From Gammaproteobacteria bacterium (GTDB taxonomy: Bacteria; Pseudomonadota; Gammaproteobacteria; Steroidobacterales; Steroidobacteraceae): a DNA stretch of 64,000 nt. Both the position numbers and the translations under genes were made by a program. Under the pieces are notes generated by a model. That model saw only the letters and a list, made by a program, of their open reading frames with translations, was not told the DNA's origin and searched no databases. The stretch spans positions 124,001-188,000 of the forward strand of contig JANYFY010000009.1 in the NCBI GenBank assembly GCA_025359565.1, written 5' to 3'. Positions 62,808 to 64,000 of the stretch are shown piece after piece. Every line of letters begins with the position of its first letter. Position 1 is the first letter of the stretch.

Positions 62808-64000
62808 GTGCGTCCTAATTTAAGGTGCTTAGGGTTGATCGGGCTCTTTGCAGCACCGCTCGCCTTACACGCACAGGTAGCGCAGGAGCCTTTTACGGTC
62901 GGCGACATTAGAGTGGAGGGATTGCAGCGAATTTCAGAAGGGACGGTGTTCAATTACCTACCTGTGAATATTGGTGATCGCCTCGATGGTCAGCGGATTG
63001 GCGAGGCGATGCGAGCGCTTTATACAACTGGGTTTTTTCGTGACGTTGAGCTGCGTCGTGATGGCAACACGCTCATTGTTGTCGTGATCGAGCGGCCGTC
63101 AATTGCTAAATTTGAGCTTAAGGGCAATAAGGATATTAAAACGGAGGATTTGCAGAAAAGTTTGCGTAACGTAGGATTGGCTCAAGGTAAAACTTTTGAC
63201 CGATCAGTGCTTGATGAAGTAAAACAATATTTGACCGATCAATATTTTAGCCGCGGGAAGTACGCGGTGCGCGTGGATACCAAGGTAACCGATTTGCCTG
63301 GCAATAAAGTAGATGTCGTGGTTGACATTAAAGAGGGTAAACGTTCGAAAATCCGTCAAATTAATCTGGTCGGTAATACTAAATTCAAGGAGCAAGATGT
63401 CCTCGACAATTTTGAGTTAAAAACTCCTAATTGGTTATCTTGGTATAAACAGGATGATCGGTATTCGCGTGAGTCGTTGACCGGCGATTTGGAAAAGTTA
63501 CGCTCCTATTATATGGATCGTGGCTATGCTAATTTCCAAATCGAATCCACCCAGGTCGCCATAGCGCCAGAAAAAGACGATATGTTCATCACGGTGAATG
63601 TCAACGAGGGTGAAGTATTTAAAGTATCCGAAATTAAACTTGCGGGGACTCTTGTAGTCCCGGAAGCCGAACTGCGAAAATTATTACTGATTAAACCAGG
63701 TGATGTTTTTTCTAGAAAATTGGTCACAAGTTCGCAAGAGCTCATGAGTTATCGTCTGGGTGCTGATGGTTATGCTTTTTCTAAAATTGATCCGGTGCCC
63801 ACTGCGGATAATGGGAAAAAAACCGTATCTCTAACTTTTTTTATTGAACCTGGTAATCGTGTGTATGTGCGGCATATTAATTTTAATAATACGACTGCCA
63901 TCAATGATGAAACCTTGCGGCGTGAAATGCGCCAGTTGGAAGGTGCTTGGTTGTCGAACTCTGCCCTGGAGCGATCCAAAGAGCGGTTACAACGCGAGCC
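62808..64000 (+). CDS. bamA: Outer membrane protein assembly factor BamA (partial, 5' end)
   Basis: About 397 codons, open to the window edge. The start is GTG 62808, four codons after an in-frame TAG; it gives RPNLRCLGLIGLFAAPLALHAQ, a good signal peptide, then EPFTVGDIRVEGLQRI, the start of POTRA 1. Successive POTRA domains begin near FELKGNKDIKTEDL, IRQINLVGNTKF, VSEIKLAGTLVV and VRHINFNNTTAI, so POTRA 1-4 and part of 5 are present. The barrel lies outside. It inserts beta-barrel proteins, including EpsE's outer-membrane neighbours and the porin here. Confidence 0.93.
   Translation, partial: MRPNLRCLGLIGLFAAPLALHAQVAQEPFTVGDIRVEGLQRISEGTVFNYLPVNIGDRLDGQRIGEAMRALYTTGFFRDVELRRDGNTLIVVVIERPSIAKFELKGNKDIKTEDLQKSLRNVGLAQGKTFDRSVLDEVKQYLTDQYFSRGKYAVRVDTKVTDLPGNKVDVVVDIKEGKRSKIRQINLVGNTKFKEQDVLDNFELKTPNWLSWYKQDDRYSRESLTGDLEKLRSYYMDRGYANFQIESTQVAIAPEKDDMFITVNVNEGEVFKVSEIKLAGTLVVPEAELRKLLLIKPGDVFSRKLVTSSQELMSYRLGADGYAFSKIDPVPTADNGKKTVSLTFFIEPGNRVYVRHINFNNTTAINDETLRREMRQLEGAWLSNSALERSKERLQRE

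Noticed and set aside
1-64000. CRISPR arrays, tRNA or rRNA genes, insertion sequences, integrases, phage genes
   Set aside because: Looked for while reading both strands; no repeat array, cloverleaf-like gene, terminal inverted repeat with transposase, or integrase was seen.

Overview
The window looks like chromosome from a gammaproteobacterium with roughly balanced base composition. The right half carries the classic gammaproteobacterial block dapD-glnD-map / rpsB-tsf-pyrH-frr-uppS-cdsA-dxr-rseP-bamA. The middle has QseE/QseG/QseF-type signalling genes, typA, dusA, a GTP-type PEP carboxykinase, a YoaA-type helicase, tsaB and a complete Pho regulon. Coding density is very high; no gap reaches 300 bases (the largest, 20704-20947, is 244). 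I saw no tRNA, rRNA, CRISPR array, insertion sequence or phage gene. The genus cannot be told from the sequence alone.

1-24.3 kb, accessory envelope region. A secreted family-9 glycoside hydrolase meets, tail to tail, a minus-strand operon of EpsE export protein, EpsF chain-length protein, EpsG tyrosine kinase and two family-2 glycosyltransferases, one of processive type. A Wzx-like flippase, a polyprenyl glycosylphosphotransferase and a DegT-type sugar aminotransferase complete a partial exopolysaccharide locus. No Wzy polymerase or exosortase is visible, so the locus probably continues to the left. Inside it sits a two-gene PKS-NRPS assembly line: KS-AT-ACP-aminotransferase-C-A-T followed by C-A-T-TE, with its own Sfp/EntD-type phosphopantetheinyl transferase across a divergent intergenic region. 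The final module is unusual: its A domain has lost the core ATP-binding and catalytic motifs, its C domain reads HQxxxDG, and its thioesterase has a Cys nucleophile. This is the most likely place for something undescribed.

24.3-40.7 kb, signalling and housekeeping. A three-gene histidine kinase / lipoprotein / response regulator operon is present, and the regulator has lost GAFTGA and the Walker B Asp. Then come srkA, a small lipoprotein, typA, a truncated-looking PAS-GAF protein, a putative metal-associated outer-membrane pair, dusA, a cyclase-FHA protein, pckG, yoaA and tsaB.

40.7-51.1 kb, phosphate. phoB-phoR-phoU-dsbB-dapE runs rightward and meets a porin gene. The porin is divergent from pstS-pstC-pstA-pstB-pstB. 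I find Pho-box-like sites upstream of phoB, the porin and pstS; the last two have nearly mirror-image geometry.

51.1-64 kb, core genes. dapD, glnD and map run leftward. Rightward run rpsB (with a long C-terminal extension), tsf, pyrH, frr, uppS, cdsA, dxr, rseP and the first two thirds or so of the POTRA region of bamA, cut by the window edge.
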